Part shown: piece after piece, positions 18,897 through 27,001 of the stretch
Position numbering within the stretch: the stretch's first letter is position 1
Layout: each line of letters starts with the position of its first letter
Assembly: GCA_013140975.1 (NCBI GenBank)
Contig: JABFRV010000045.1
Location: forward strand, 1-42,006
DNA length: 42,006 bases
Origin: Saprospiraceae bacterium
GTDB taxonomy: Bacteria; Bacteroidota; Bacteroidia; Chitinophagales; Saprospiraceae
Reading direction: 5' to 3'
Translations under genes and position numbers: made by a program
Notes under the pieces: model-generated
Seen by the model: only the letters and a program-made list of their open reading frames with translations
The model's database searches: none
What the model was told of the DNA's origin: nothing

Positions 18897-19889
18897 ATGC
18901 AAGTTGATTTTTATGACAGGATTCTACGTGTAACGCCTGAAAAGTTTGAAGCGCTTGCAATGGAAATATTTAAGCTTCAAGCAACATTCAACGTAGTTTA
19001 TAAAGAGTATATTTTCTTATTGAAAAAGGATGTGAACGAAATCACAAGAATAGAAGAAATACCCTTTCTGCCAATAGAGCTCTATAAAAATCAAGATATT
19101 AAAACGGGAGAGTGGAATGAGCAATTTTATTTTCTTTCATCAGGAACTTCTAATTCAGTTCGATCAAGAAATCCTGTTAAGGATCTTGCGTGGTATTCTG
19201 AAGTTGTAACTAGAACTTTTTTAAATAATCTACCTGACCTTCGGAAGGCTGAAAAGGCTATGCGTTTTGTTGCATATCTTCCCGGATATATAGAAAATCC
19301 TAATTCTTCACTGGTTATGATGCTTACACTTTTGGCCAGGTCTTTCGATTCGGAAGTAATTTTTATTTCCAATAAACTTGAATTGATATCCGTCTTGAAG
19401 GAAAAGCTGAATTCACTTGATCAGGTTGTCTTGTTTGGTGTAAGTTTCGCGTTATATGATTTTGCCAAAGAATTTACTTGTTCTGATTCTAATTTAATGA
19501 TCATTGAGACAGGAGGAATGAAGACAGATTCAAGAGAAATTACCAAAGATGAAATTTACAACACATTAAAGAATGCATTTTCGCTTTCAGATATTTATTC
19601 AGAATACGGAATGACAGAACTCATGTCGCAAGCATATTCAAAGAACTCAATGAATTATCATTCACCTGCGTGGATGAAAGTTATTGTTACAGCGGCAGAT
19701 GACCCGGGAGGTATAAAGTTAATTGGTAAAAGAGGAAGAGTTCATGTAATAGATCTCGCCAATATAGATACTTGCTGTTTTTTGCAAACAGGGGATGCCG
19801 GGATTTCTAATGAGGATGGAAGTTTTCAAGTTCTTGGTAGATTGCAAGATGACGAATTGCGAGGTTGCAATCTTATGATAGGGGAGTAA
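18897..19889 (+). CDS. LuxE-like acyl-protein synthetase / acyltransferase
   Basis: 330 residues from ATG 18897; a GTG at 18882 would add five. It belongs to the LuxE family of the adenylate-forming superfamily: FLSSGTSNSVRSR at about residues 79-91 corresponds to the nucleotide-binding loop, and IETGGMK with SEYGMTELMSQAY (about 203-246) is the conserved core. LuxE activates fatty acids in luminous bacteria, but this Bacteroidota group has no luminescence genes and its substrate is unknown. It follows purM by 17 nt on the same strand. No partner luxC/luxD-like gene is in the window. It is followed by a terminator. Confidence 0.82.
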   Translation: MQVDFYDRILRVTPEKFEALAMEIFKLQATFNVVYKEYIFLLKKDVNEITRIEEIPFLPIELYKNQDIKTGEWNEQFYFLSSGTSNSVRSRNPVKDLAWYSEVVTRTFLNNLPDLRKAEKAMRFVAYLPGYIENPNSSLVMMLTLLARSFDSEVIFISNKLELISVLKEKLNSLDQVVLFGVSFALYDFAKEFTCSDSNLMIIETGGMKTDSREITKDEIYNTLKNAFSLSDIYSEYGMTELMSQAYSKNSMNYHSPAWMKVIVTAADDPGGIKLIGKRGRVHVIDLANIDTCCFLQTGDAGISNEDGSFQVLGRLQDDELRGCNLMIGE

Positions 19890-19961
19890 TTCTTGCTTAA
19901 AATTCGGTTTTGTCGAATTGAATTTTACCGTCAAATAAGTCTTAACTATGTAAAGCAGATA

Positions 19962-20000
19962 AAAAGAAAAAGGCTGCAATTGGGTTACAGCCTTTTGATG
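19962..20000. terminator. Intrinsic terminator, probably bidirectional
   Basis: AAAAGGCTG (19968-19976) pairs perfectly with CAGCCTTTT (19988-19996) around an 11-base loop. On the plus strand TTTT then GATGGTTTTT follows; on the minus strand the stem is followed by TTTTTCTTTTTA. It ends the purM-luxE-like transcript and may stop transcripts from the convergent histidine kinase gene. Confidence 0.8.
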
Positions 20001-20007
20001 GTTTTTG

Positions 20008-20315
20008 GGAAAACCTATTTCAAATTAGATCTTTAATCATTTCGTTTTTTAGAAAAAAAGACAAAGAAGAGCTTATCGAGATTCTAATTATTTTATCTCA
20101 TGACTGATATTGTTAACTGTGACGATAAATTTTAATCCCAATAAATCGTAAACCAAACCATTATCTGCGATAAGTCTCTTCTTTGGATCCCATTTCAAAA
20201 TTCAAATCAAGCAACGACTGGTAACTTTTTGCCAGTTTCGTTGATACAAAGATGAGAGTGCCAGACTCGGTGATACTCAATGAAAATACTGATTTTAAAA
20301 AATTAAGGGTTTTCC
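20008..20315. other. Intergenic stretch with one hairpin
   Basis: About 310 bases between the terminator and the 3' end of the histidine kinase gene. I see no credible coding frame. One imperfect stem exists: CAACGA-CTGG (20212-20221) pairs with CCAG-TT-TCGTTG (20232-20243) with a two-base bulge and a ten-base loop, but no T-run follows on either strand. Confidence 0.5.
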
Positions 20316-22070
20316 CTAGTTTTTTGGTGGTTTTTCCTGGCTTTGAAGTGGAATTACAATGTAAACAGATGTTCCTTTATCTATTTCTGTACGCGTTGAG
20401 ATTTCTCCCTTGAGATAATTCACTCTGGATTTAATATTATCTATCCCCATGCCTTTTCTGGCATTTTTTTCATCAAATCCTATGCCGTCATCTTCTACAA
20501 TAATTTCAAGCTGATCAGAGATTAAGCTCAGTTGAACGAGTATTTCTCTTGCTTTAGAGTGCTTGGAAGCATTATTAACCAATTCCTGCACAATCCTATA
20601 AATGTAAATCATCGTTGTTGAATCGATTTCTTGAGGATTGTCAAATCCATATACCTGAAAAATTATATGTTGATCATCTTTTTCAAAACGGTTTAACATG
20701 TCCTGAATAGCATCGGTCAAACCTAATTCTTCAAGAGCTCCGGGTTTTAAATCATGAGAAATATTTCTAACCTCGGCACATGCTTCATCGATTAGATCAT
20801 GAACCTTCACAATGTCCGAAGTTACCTGAGCATTGCTGTATTGATGTGTAAGATTATCATAACGTAGCTTAATTGTTGATAAAAGGCCTCCAAGGCTATC
20901 ATGAAGGTCCTTGGCAATTCTTTCTCTTTCTTCTTCCTGGCCTTTGATCATTGACTCCAGGTTATTGAGCATAATGCTATTTTCCAGTTCTTTAAATTTT
21001 TGCTTATTGATCTGTTCGTTCTGTTTCAAAATGATTTCACTGGCACTAAGCCTTTGTTGATAGAATCTTACGATTAGAAATACTGCAAGAAGGATACCAC
21101 CAACAGTAAACAATAAACCAATTTGAGTAAAACTTGATCGTTTTGCTTTTAATTCTATGAGTCGTTTGTCCTGGGCGAGTTCAATTTTTTCCTCCCGAAG
21201 TGTTTTGTTGATAAAATTTTTCTCCGATTTAATCAAAATTTCATTTTGGTTCAATCGAAGAAGAGTATCCTTGGCAGAAATATATTGAAGCAGAAAATCA
21301 TTCGCTTCCTTGTATTTTTCCTGCGCTCCGAGGCAATTATGGATCTTAAAATTTAGTTGTGCAACTTGATTAAGATATCTTAATTCTTCGCAAAGTTTAA
21401 GGCATTTTAAATATGACAGACAGGCCTGATTTGAATTATTAGAATTGTTATAAAGATCACCTAAAACTTCATAACACATGACTTGCATATCGGATTGCTC
21501 ATTTTCTTTAGAGAACTTCAGTACGCCTCCAATGGTGGATATTTTATCATCAAAAGTCTGGGCATCTTTTAATAAAGCTGTTAAAAGCAAATGTTCGTTT
21601 CTTGCAAGAGGGTTGTTCGTCGTGGGTTTCTCAAGTTCTGTCTGTCCCAAAAAGTATTGAGACATTTCTTTATTTTCTATTTTGTAATTTATCCAACAAA
21701 GAAAATGGCAGGTTTTTACATAATCAAGATTGATTTGATTTTGCTTATAATATATCTGGCAGTATTCAAGGTTGTCAATGGCTTTGCTGTATGAACCGAG
21801 GATGTAATAAATTTTGGCAAGCTGATATCGACCGGCATGTGCCTTGTTGCCATCTTCTTCTTCGAGATGGAGTTCGATAAGATTTAGTAAGGGAACAATA
21901 GCGCTATCATAATAAAAATTATCCAGCAAGGATCTTATCTTAATATTTAAGCTATCTTCTTTGGCAAGAGTTTCGTCAGAAGACAGAGATAAAAAGCTAC
22001 TCTGGCAAATTCCAGCGTTGGCAAATAAAAGAATAATTAGCCTAAAACAGTATTGCTTCAGAATATTCAT
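20316..22070 (-). CDS. TPR-containing sensor histidine kinase (NarX/DesK type, HisKA_3)
   Basis: 584 residues. A signal sequence (about 1-22) is followed by a periplasmic helical region with TPR-like repeats (about 50-290), one membrane helix (about 314-336), a coiled linker, the HisKA_3 dimerisation domain with phospho-acceptor H390 (ERIAKDLHDSLGG) and an ATPase domain with IVQELVNNASKHS (N box) and VEDDGIGFD (G1). The extracytoplasmic TPR sensor followed by this kinase type is common in Bacteroidota. The partner response regulator gene lies upstream (75 nt) in the same direction. The signal sensed is unknown. Confidence 0.93.
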   Translation of the reverse strand: MNILKQYCFRLIILLFANAGICQSSFLSLSSDETLAKEDSLNIKIRSLLDNFYYDSAIVPLLNLIELHLEEEDGNKAHAGRYQLAKIYYILGSYSKAIDNLEYCQIYYKQNQINLDYVKTCHFLCWINYKIENKEMSQYFLGQTELEKPTTNNPLARNEHLLLTALLKDAQTFDDKISTIGGVLKFSKENEQSDMQVMCYEVLGDLYNNSNNSNQACLSYLKCLKLCEELRYLNQVAQLNFKIHNCLGAQEKYKEANDFLLQYISAKDTLLRLNQNEILIKSEKNFINKTLREEKIELAQDKRLIELKAKRSSFTQIGLLFTVGGILLAVFLIVRFYQQRLSASEIILKQNEQINKQKFKELENSIMLNNLESMIKGQEEERERIAKDLHDSLGGLLSTIKLRYDNLTHQYSNAQVTSDIVKVHDLIDEACAEVRNISHDLKPGALEELGLTDAIQDMLNRFEKDDQHIIFQVYGFDNPQEIDSTTMIYIYRIVQELVNNASKHSKAREILVQLSLISDQLEIIVEDDGIGFDEKNARKGMGIDNIKSRVNYLKGEISTRTEIDKGTSVYIVIPLQSQEKPPKN

Positions 22071-22145
22071 GGATGGACAAAGATATGATATAGAATAGGC
22101 CTAAAACATCAGGGTATTCCTTGATTTTTAAGACATTTTTTGCCG

Positions 22146-22793
22146 CTATTCTAATAATTTGTGTTGTATTGAGGCTCTTACCAGACCGGCGGTGTTTCTA
22201 ACATTTAGCTTTGATATCAGGTTGCCTCTGTGAGACTCTACAGTTTTTTGGCTAATGAACAAAGCATCTGCTATTTCCTGGGTAGTATACTCCTTAACAA
22301 TAAGTTCTAAGATCTCCTTTTCTCTTCGGGAAATTTTTGGAATCATAAATGAATTCGATTTTTTGACCGGATTCTTCTTGAGAATTTTATTCATAAGAAT
22401 CTCAGTTATCTCTTTGCTGTAATAGTTTTCACCTAACGCCAGAGTTTCGATAGCTTTTACAAGTTCTAAGCGATCCGTGTTTTTAAGGATGTATCCCTTT
22501 GCTCCATTTTTTAAAATTTCTGTCACGAAACTGCCTTCATTGTACATTGAAAGAACAAGAATTTTAGTGCCTGGATGTTCCTTGGTAATTAATTTGCTTA
22601 GATCAATTCCATTAATCACCGGTAAGTTGATATCCAGTAAAATAACATCAGGCTTATTCTTTTCCAGCATAGGGATAACTTCATCACCGCTTGAGCAACG
22701 GTCGATTAGCTCAATATTTTCTTCCATTTTCAGAATTGACTCAATGCCATCAACAAACATGGCATGGTCATCTGCTATACAGACTTTAATCAT
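22146..22793 (-). CDS. NarL/FixJ-family response regulator
   Basis: 215 residues. The receiver domain (1-120) has the acidic pair D8-D9, phospho-acceptor D54 in VILLDINLP and the conserved Lys in GYILKNTD. The C-terminal LuxR-type helix-turn-helix (about 150-212) includes ISRREKEILELIVKEYTTQ and SQKTVESHRGNLISKL. It is the first gene of the operon with the TPR histidine kinase, which should phosphorylate it; targets are unknown. A -7 box on the minus strand lies about 44 nt upstream of its ATG. Confidence 0.95.
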   Translation of the reverse strand: MIKVCIADDHAMFVDGIESILKMEENIELIDRCSSGDEVIPMLEKNKPDVILLDINLPVINGIDLSKLITKEHPGTKILVLSMYNEGSFVTEILKNGAKGYILKNTDRLELVKAIETLALGENYYSKEITEILMNKILKKNPVKKSNSFMIPKISRREKEILELIVKEYTTQEIADALFISQKTVESHRGNLISKLNVRNTAGLVRASIQHKLLE

Positions 22794-22836
22794 ACAATTA
22801 ACAAATTAAAAAAGGGAAGAGTACAAGCTGAGGAGA

Positions 22837-22844
22837 CAAAGATA
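22837..22844 (-). promoter_or_regulatory. Putative -7 box TATCTTTG for the two-component operon
   Basis: The minus strand reads TATCTTTG from 22844 to 22837, an exact TAnnTTTG match, 43 nt before the response regulator ATG. No clear TTTG is placed about 20 nt further upstream. Confidence 0.5.
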
Positions 22845-22854
22845 GTAATCTGTT

Positions 22855-23010
22855 ATGAAAATAAAAAATATATTACTTTTTTTAATACTTATCCCGGGTA
22901 ATAACAAATATGAAATATGGCCAAATAGAAGAAGCTTTGCTAATGTTGATAGACGCGCAGAAGGTGTTCAACAATGGACATTTAAAAGATTCATTGTTAC
23001 TAATAAATAG
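22855..23010 (+). CDS. Candidate 51-residue exported peptide, unassigned
   Basis: A short frame in the otherwise empty gap between the response regulator and the pseudouridine synthase genes. It begins MKIKNILLFLILIPG, a basic start plus hydrophobic stretch resembling a signal or membrane anchor, then KYEIWPNRRSFANV and an Arg/Trp-containing end. Its codon use is like that of neighbouring genes (about 16 percent G or C at third positions), whereas the longer 64-residue frame at 22910-23104 has many G/C-ending codons. I do not recognise a family, it may be a gene remnant, and no promoter is evident on this strand. Confidence 0.3.
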   Translation: MKIKNILLFLILIPGNNKYEIWPNRRSFANVDRRAEGVQQWTFKRFIVTNK

Positions 23011-23072
23011 GCTAATACTTTTGCAGCACCTGGCTGATAAGAAAAATAAACCTATAAAATATAGTTTAGTAA

Positions 23073-23804
23073 TTATAATGTATTCCACTTATCCAACTGA
23101 TTAACAAGTGCCCTCATATCTTTGGGTAATTCTGATGTAACCAAAATTTGTTCTTTCTTCCAGCTGAATCCTATTGAGTGTGCATGCAAGGCTGTTCTGT
23201 TCATTAAGGGTTTGAATTCTTCTTCGGATTTTGATAATTTTGATTTTCTTTTAAGGTCCTGTATGGTAATAATCTGAATGTTTCCGTAGAGACTATCGCA
23301 TGCAATCGGACAATCTATATAAGCGAGATGAACTCTTATCTGATGTGTTCTTCCTGTTTCTAACTTGCATTCAATCAAGCAGAAATTTTTCCATTGTTTT
23401 AATAACTTAAATTTGGTAATGGATTCTTTGCCTCGGGAATGAATGCACATTTTTCCGGATTGGGAATGTGAATGAGCGATCGGTGCGTCAATAATTCCAA
23501 TTTCTTCCGGTGGAGATTTTTCGCAGATTGCATAATATCGTTTGTCGATATCTCGGTTTTCAAACATTTCATTCAATGTTTTGTGAGAATCTTTGTTTTT
23601 AGCAAAGCAGATAACACCACTGGTTTCCTTGTCTAATCGATGAACAGTAAATATTTCTCCAAATTGAGAGGAGAGTAAAGTTGATAAATTTTCTTTTTCA
23701 ATATCGAAACGATCCGGAATGCTTAGCAGGCCAGAAGGTTTATCAACAATTAAAAAGTCATTGTTTTCGAAAAGTATGGAAAAGCCTTTTTTGATTTTGT
23801 GCAA
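23073..23804 (-). CDS. RluA-family RNA pseudouridine synthase
   Basis: 243 residues. Signature residues are HRLDKETSG (55-63) with the catalytic Asp58, the N-terminal LIVDKPSGLLSIP, and LETGRTHQIRVHLA. It isomerises uridine to pseudouridine in rRNA or tRNA; the exact target among the RluA/RluC/RluD/TruC group is not determined, and it lacks a clear N-terminal S4 domain. It begins with TTG four bases after the stop of the RibF-GT2 gene; no ATG lies near in frame. The pair appears to be co-transcribed. Confidence 0.9.
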   Translation of the reverse strand: MHKIKKGFSILFENNDFLIVDKPSGLLSIPDRFDIEKENLSTLLSSQFGEIFTVHRLDKETSGVICFAKNKDSHKTLNEMFENRDIDKRYYAICEKSPPEEIGIIDAPIAHSHSQSGKMCIHSRGKESITKFKLLKQWKNFCLIECKLETGRTHQIRVHLAYIDCPIACDSLYGNIQIITIQDLKRKSKLSKSEEEFKPLMNRTALHAHSIGFSWKKEQILVTSELPKDMRALVNQLDKWNTL

Positions 23805-23808
23805 GGTT

Positions 23809-25821
23809 TTATTTTTGAATATAATGCTCGTTGATCTTTTTAACTGTGGTATTATTAAAAAAATAATAATGTATAAACAATGAGCCTCTCAATAATCCCT
23901 TTAAGCGTCCATCTCCAATGCTGGATGAAGATATTTTTAAATTGTAAGCATCTTTTTTATACATTAAATAAAATGTTGAAAGGATGCTGACCATGTATGC
24001 TTCTACAACTTTACTAAAAAGTTTTAAGTTGCCGGAAAGCAAATATTTTATTGCAATTAAAGAATCTAGAATAAACCTCACCGGCAATAAGAAAATTAAG
24101 TAATAATAAGGGACATTCTTGAAGATAGTACTTAAGTTGTTCTTGAAATTTAAAAAGAGCTTGTTGGGTTGGCTATACTCTAAAGTTCCTCCACCAAGAT
24201 GATATACTTCTGACCTGGGTTCAAACCAGATTTTGCCACCTGCTCTTTGAATTCTCCAGCACAAATCGACTTCTTCCTGATGGGCAAAGTAATCAACATC
24301 GAATCCTCCTATTGATTTAAACATTGCAGCATTGATTAACATGGAAGCGCCACTTGACCAGAAAATTTCACGCGGAAGGTTGTATTGACCTGAATCGGTT
24401 TCAATATTTTGAAGCATTCTCCCATAGGCAAAAGTATATCCAAGGATATCCATCAATCCTCCTGCTGCGCCGGCATATTCATACTTATCTGGTTCGTCAA
24501 GAGACTTAATCTTTCCTTGAACAGCCATATTGTATGGATCTGCCTGAATTCTGTGTAATAACGGAGTTATAAAATCTGATTTGACTTCGACATCAGAATT
24601 TAACAGAAGAAAATAATCTGCATTAATCTGACCCAATCCTTTGTTGTATCCTTCAGCAAATCCATAATTTGTTTGCAACGCAATGCGCTTTATTTCAGGA
24701 TAATTGTATTTTAGAAAATTAAGGCTGTCATCTGTTGAAGCATTATCAATTACATATAGTGTTGTATTGGAAGGTAAATGTGAAAAGACACCCGGAATGT
24801 ATTTTCTCAATAAAGATTCCCCATTATAATTCAAGATAGCAACTGCAATGCTAGGATTCTTTTTAATATTCGGATACGTGAGATGAAACTTACTAAGAGT
24901 TAATTCTATTTCGACATGATCTTTTTTAATTTGTTCAACCATATTATTGATATGATCAAACTTCTGATCGGGTCTGATAAATGAAACAATCTTTACTTCC
25001 AGGTTTTCTCCATAAATATATCCTTCAAAATTTATTAAGTGTATTTCAATTGTTTGTTTGAGGTTTTCTCCTAATGTGGGTCTGGAGCCTATGTATAACA
25101 TTGCATCATAATCTGTGTTGTTATAACTGGCAAGTGCGGCGTATATTCCGGGATTGGGAATTAGTTTATCGATATTTCCAAGTTCAAGATTTGCAGTTGG
25201 ATATCCTATTCGAGTTCCAACCTGCCGTCCTCTTACAACGCTTCCTTGAAAACAGTAAGGTCTTCCCAGGTGTTGTGTGACATAGCTGAAATTATTTTCC
25301 TGAATTGCTTTTCGAATGGAACTGGATGAAATCTTAGCGTGATTTTCCTCTTTTTTACTGAATTCAATCAATTGAAATCTTCCGGCGTCTGAGTATTGTT
25401 TTAATAACTGAATGTCGCCGGTACTGTTAATGCCAAACCTATGATCAAATCCAATTATCAACGTTTGAGGTTTGAAATTCCGAATTAGAAAGTTTTCAAC
25501 ATATTCTTCAGGCATTTGCTGGGAGAACTCGAAATTAAATGGGACAATAACGAGATAATCCAAATTTGTTTGAGACAAAAGCTGAATCTTTTCATCAATT
25601 GTTGAAAGAAGTTGGCGATTCTCTTTATGTTGATCCAGTATTAATTTAGGATGAGGATCAAAGGTAATTACCACCGATTGACCGTAATTTCTTTGCGCTT
25701 GTGAACAAACAATCTGTATGAGATCCTGATGTGCTTTATGGAATCCATCGAAGGCTCCGATAGTGATTACTGCGTTTCTGAATTCGGGCAGACTGTCTTT
25801 TCCAAAGTATAATACCTTCAT
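23809..25821 (-). CDS. ribF: Fusion of RibF (riboflavin kinase/FAD synthetase) and a family 2 glycosyltransferase
   Basis: 670 residues from ATG 25821; an ATG at 25842 would lie upstream of a -7 box (25838-25831), so it is unlikely. Residues 1-310 are a complete RibF, making FMN then FAD: GAFDGFHKAHQ (22-32), ISSSSIRKAI (164-173), the riboflavin kinase loop GSVVRGRQVGTRIGYPTANL (193-212) and GIYAA. After a linker of about 15 residues the frame continues as a GT2 enzyme: AVAILNYNG, DNAST (359-363), LLLNSDVE (D410), HQEEVDLCWR (514-523) and two hydrophobic segments near 571-620. There is no internal stop or convincing internal start at the join. Flavin synthesis plus nucleotide-sugar transfer in one chain is not a usual combination. 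Confidence 0.88.
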   Translation of the reverse strand: MKVLYFGKDSLPEFRNAVITIGAFDGFHKAHQDLIQIVCSQAQRNYGQSVVITFDPHPKLILDQHKENRQLLSTIDEKIQLLSQTNLDYLVIVPFNFEFSQQMPEEYVENFLIRNFKPQTLIIGFDHRFGINSTGDIQLLKQYSDAGRFQLIEFSKKEENHAKISSSSIRKAIQENNFSYVTQHLGRPYCFQGSVVRGRQVGTRIGYPTANLELGNIDKLIPNPGIYAALASYNNTDYDAMLYIGSRPTLGENLKQTIEIHLINFEGYIYGENLEVKIVSFIRPDQKFDHINNMVEQIKKDHVEIELTLSKFHLTYPNIKKNPSIAVAILNYNGESLLRKYIPGVFSHLPSNTTLYVIDNASTDDSLNFLKYNYPEIKRIALQTNYGFAEGYNKGLGQINADYFLLLNSDVEVKSDFITPLLHRIQADPYNMAVQGKIKSLDEPDKYEYAGAAGGLMDILGYTFAYGRMLQNIETDSGQYNLPREIFWSSGASMLINAAMFKSIGGFDVDYFAHQEEVDLCWRIQRAGGKIWFEPRSEVYHLGGGTLEYSQPNKLFLNFKNNLSTIFKNVPYYYLIFLLPVRFILDSLIAIKYLLSGNLKLFSKVVEAYMVSILSTFYLMYKKDAYNLKISSSSIGDGRLKGLLRGSLFIHYYFFNNTTVKKINEHYIQK

Positions 25822-25830
25822 ATGGTGTGG

Positions 25831-25838
25831 CAAAAGTA
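25831..25838 (-). promoter_or_regulatory. Putative -7 box TACTTTTG of the ribF-GT2/rluA operon
   Basis: The minus strand reads TACTTTTG from 25838 to 25831, an exact consensus match, ending 9 nt before ATG 25821. It would give a nearly leaderless message and supports that start. No good -33 element is seen. Confidence 0.5.
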
Positions 25839-25878
25839 ACAAATTTGCATTTCTTATGTTTAATATGAGTTGAGGCTT

Positions 25879-25886
25879 TAGATTTG
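25879..25886 (+). promoter_or_regulatory. Putative -7 box TAGATTTG of mrp
   Basis: TAGATTTG matches TAnnTTTG and ends 18 nt before the Mrp ATG. It lies back to back with the ribF box, so the two genes share a divergent control region of about 80 bases. Confidence 0.45.
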
Positions 25887-25904
25887 CACCCTGATTTTTA
25901 AAGG

Positions 25905-26993
25905 ATGGACATCATTGAAAAGATAATTGAGGTTTTAAGCCAGGTTAAGGAAAGTAAAACCGGACAATCTGTAACTCAATTGAAAATGATACGAGATCTC
26001 AAGGTCGAAGCTGATAATCTCCATCTTAATATTTACCTGCCTTCAGCTGATTATGAGTTTAAATCAGAGCTATATTCAGATGTGCATGATGTGCTTTTAA
26101 AAGCATTTCCGGACAAGAAAATACACGCACATTTTATCAATAAATCAGCTTTTGCAGATGCACCTAATCTTCTTTTGCCCCAAATCAAAAATTTTGTAGC
26201 AATTGCCTCCGGAAAAGGTGGAGTCGGTAAATCGACTGTTTCCGTTAATCTGGCTATTGCTTTAAAGAACCTTGGATTTAAAGTTGGCTTATTGGATTGT
26301 GATCTGTACGGTCCATCAGTTCCAACAATGTTAGGGATACAGAATGAGCGGCCTAAGGTTCAGACGATACAATCACAAAATAAACTCATTCCTATTGATG
26401 TTCATGGAATGCCAAGCCTTTCTCTTGGCAATATAATTGAGCCAGAACAAGCCGTAGTGCTCAGAGGTCCTCGATTAGCTGCAATTATCAAACAGTTCTT
26501 TCAGGACGCTATGTGGCCCGAATTAGACTATTTAATTATCGATCTTCCGCCGGGAACGGGTGATGTTCAGCTTACACTTGTTCAGACTATTCCTTTAACC
26601 GGAGCCGTTATCGTAACAACACCCCAGCAGGTTGCTGTAATTGATGCGATAAAAGCCAGCAATATGTTTCTTATGGAACAAATTGCCGTCCCAATATTGG
26701 GTGTTGTAGAAAATATGTCTTGGTTTCAACCTCTGGACATGCCGGATAAGAAATATTATATCTTTGGTGAAGGGGGTGGTGAGCGATTGGCTTCATTGAC
26801 CAACACTACTTTCTTTGGACAGATTCCAATTGTTGAAAAAATTAGAGAACGTGCTGATTCCGGGAAAGTTTTTGAAATGCAAGCCGGAGAATTTTATGCA
26901 GAAATATACAAGGAAATTGCGCAGAAAATTGATAAGAAAGTAACTTTGAGAAATATGGTAATGGCTCCAACAAAAAAAGTCGAACAAGCTTAG
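25905..26993 (+). CDS. mrp: Mrp/NBP35-type P-loop ATPase, iron-sulfur cluster carrier
   Basis: 362 residues. An N-terminal MIP18/DUF59-like domain (1-85) is followed by the ParA/Mrp ATPase with the deviant Walker A GKGGVGKS (103-110), LLDCDLYGPSVP and IDLPPGTGDVQLT. Family members carry Fe-S clusters for transfer to apo-proteins. The CxxC pair that E. coli Mrp uses near VENMS is missing: VENMSWFQPLDMPDKKYYIF holds no Cys, as in other Bacteroidota proteins I recall, so cluster binding may differ here. ATG 25905 is preceded by AAAGG. pyrF follows after eight bases, so the two are one transcript. Confidence 0.92.
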   Translation: MDIIEKIIEVLSQVKESKTGQSVTQLKMIRDLKVEADNLHLNIYLPSADYEFKSELYSDVHDVLLKAFPDKKIHAHFINKSAFADAPNLLLPQIKNFVAIASGKGGVGKSTVSVNLAIALKNLGFKVGLLDCDLYGPSVPTMLGIQNERPKVQTIQSQNKLIPIDVHGMPSLSLGNIIEPEQAVVLRGPRLAAIIKQFFQDAMWPELDYLIIDLPPGTGDVQLTLVQTIPLTGAVIVTTPQQVAVIDAIKASNMFLMEQIAVPILGVVENMSWFQPLDMPDKKYYIFGEGGGERLASLTNTTFFGQIPIVEKIRERADSGKVFEMQAGEFYAEIYKEIAQKIDKKVTLRNMVMAPTKKVEQA

Positions 26994-27001
26994 TTTGTAC
27001 A

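Noticed and set aside
22910-23104. 64-residue plus-strand frame and its antisense partner at 22882-23088
   Set aside because: Codon use is unlike neighbouring genes, the plus frame runs antisense into rluA, and neither has a recognisable domain. The 51-residue frame at 22855 fits composition better.
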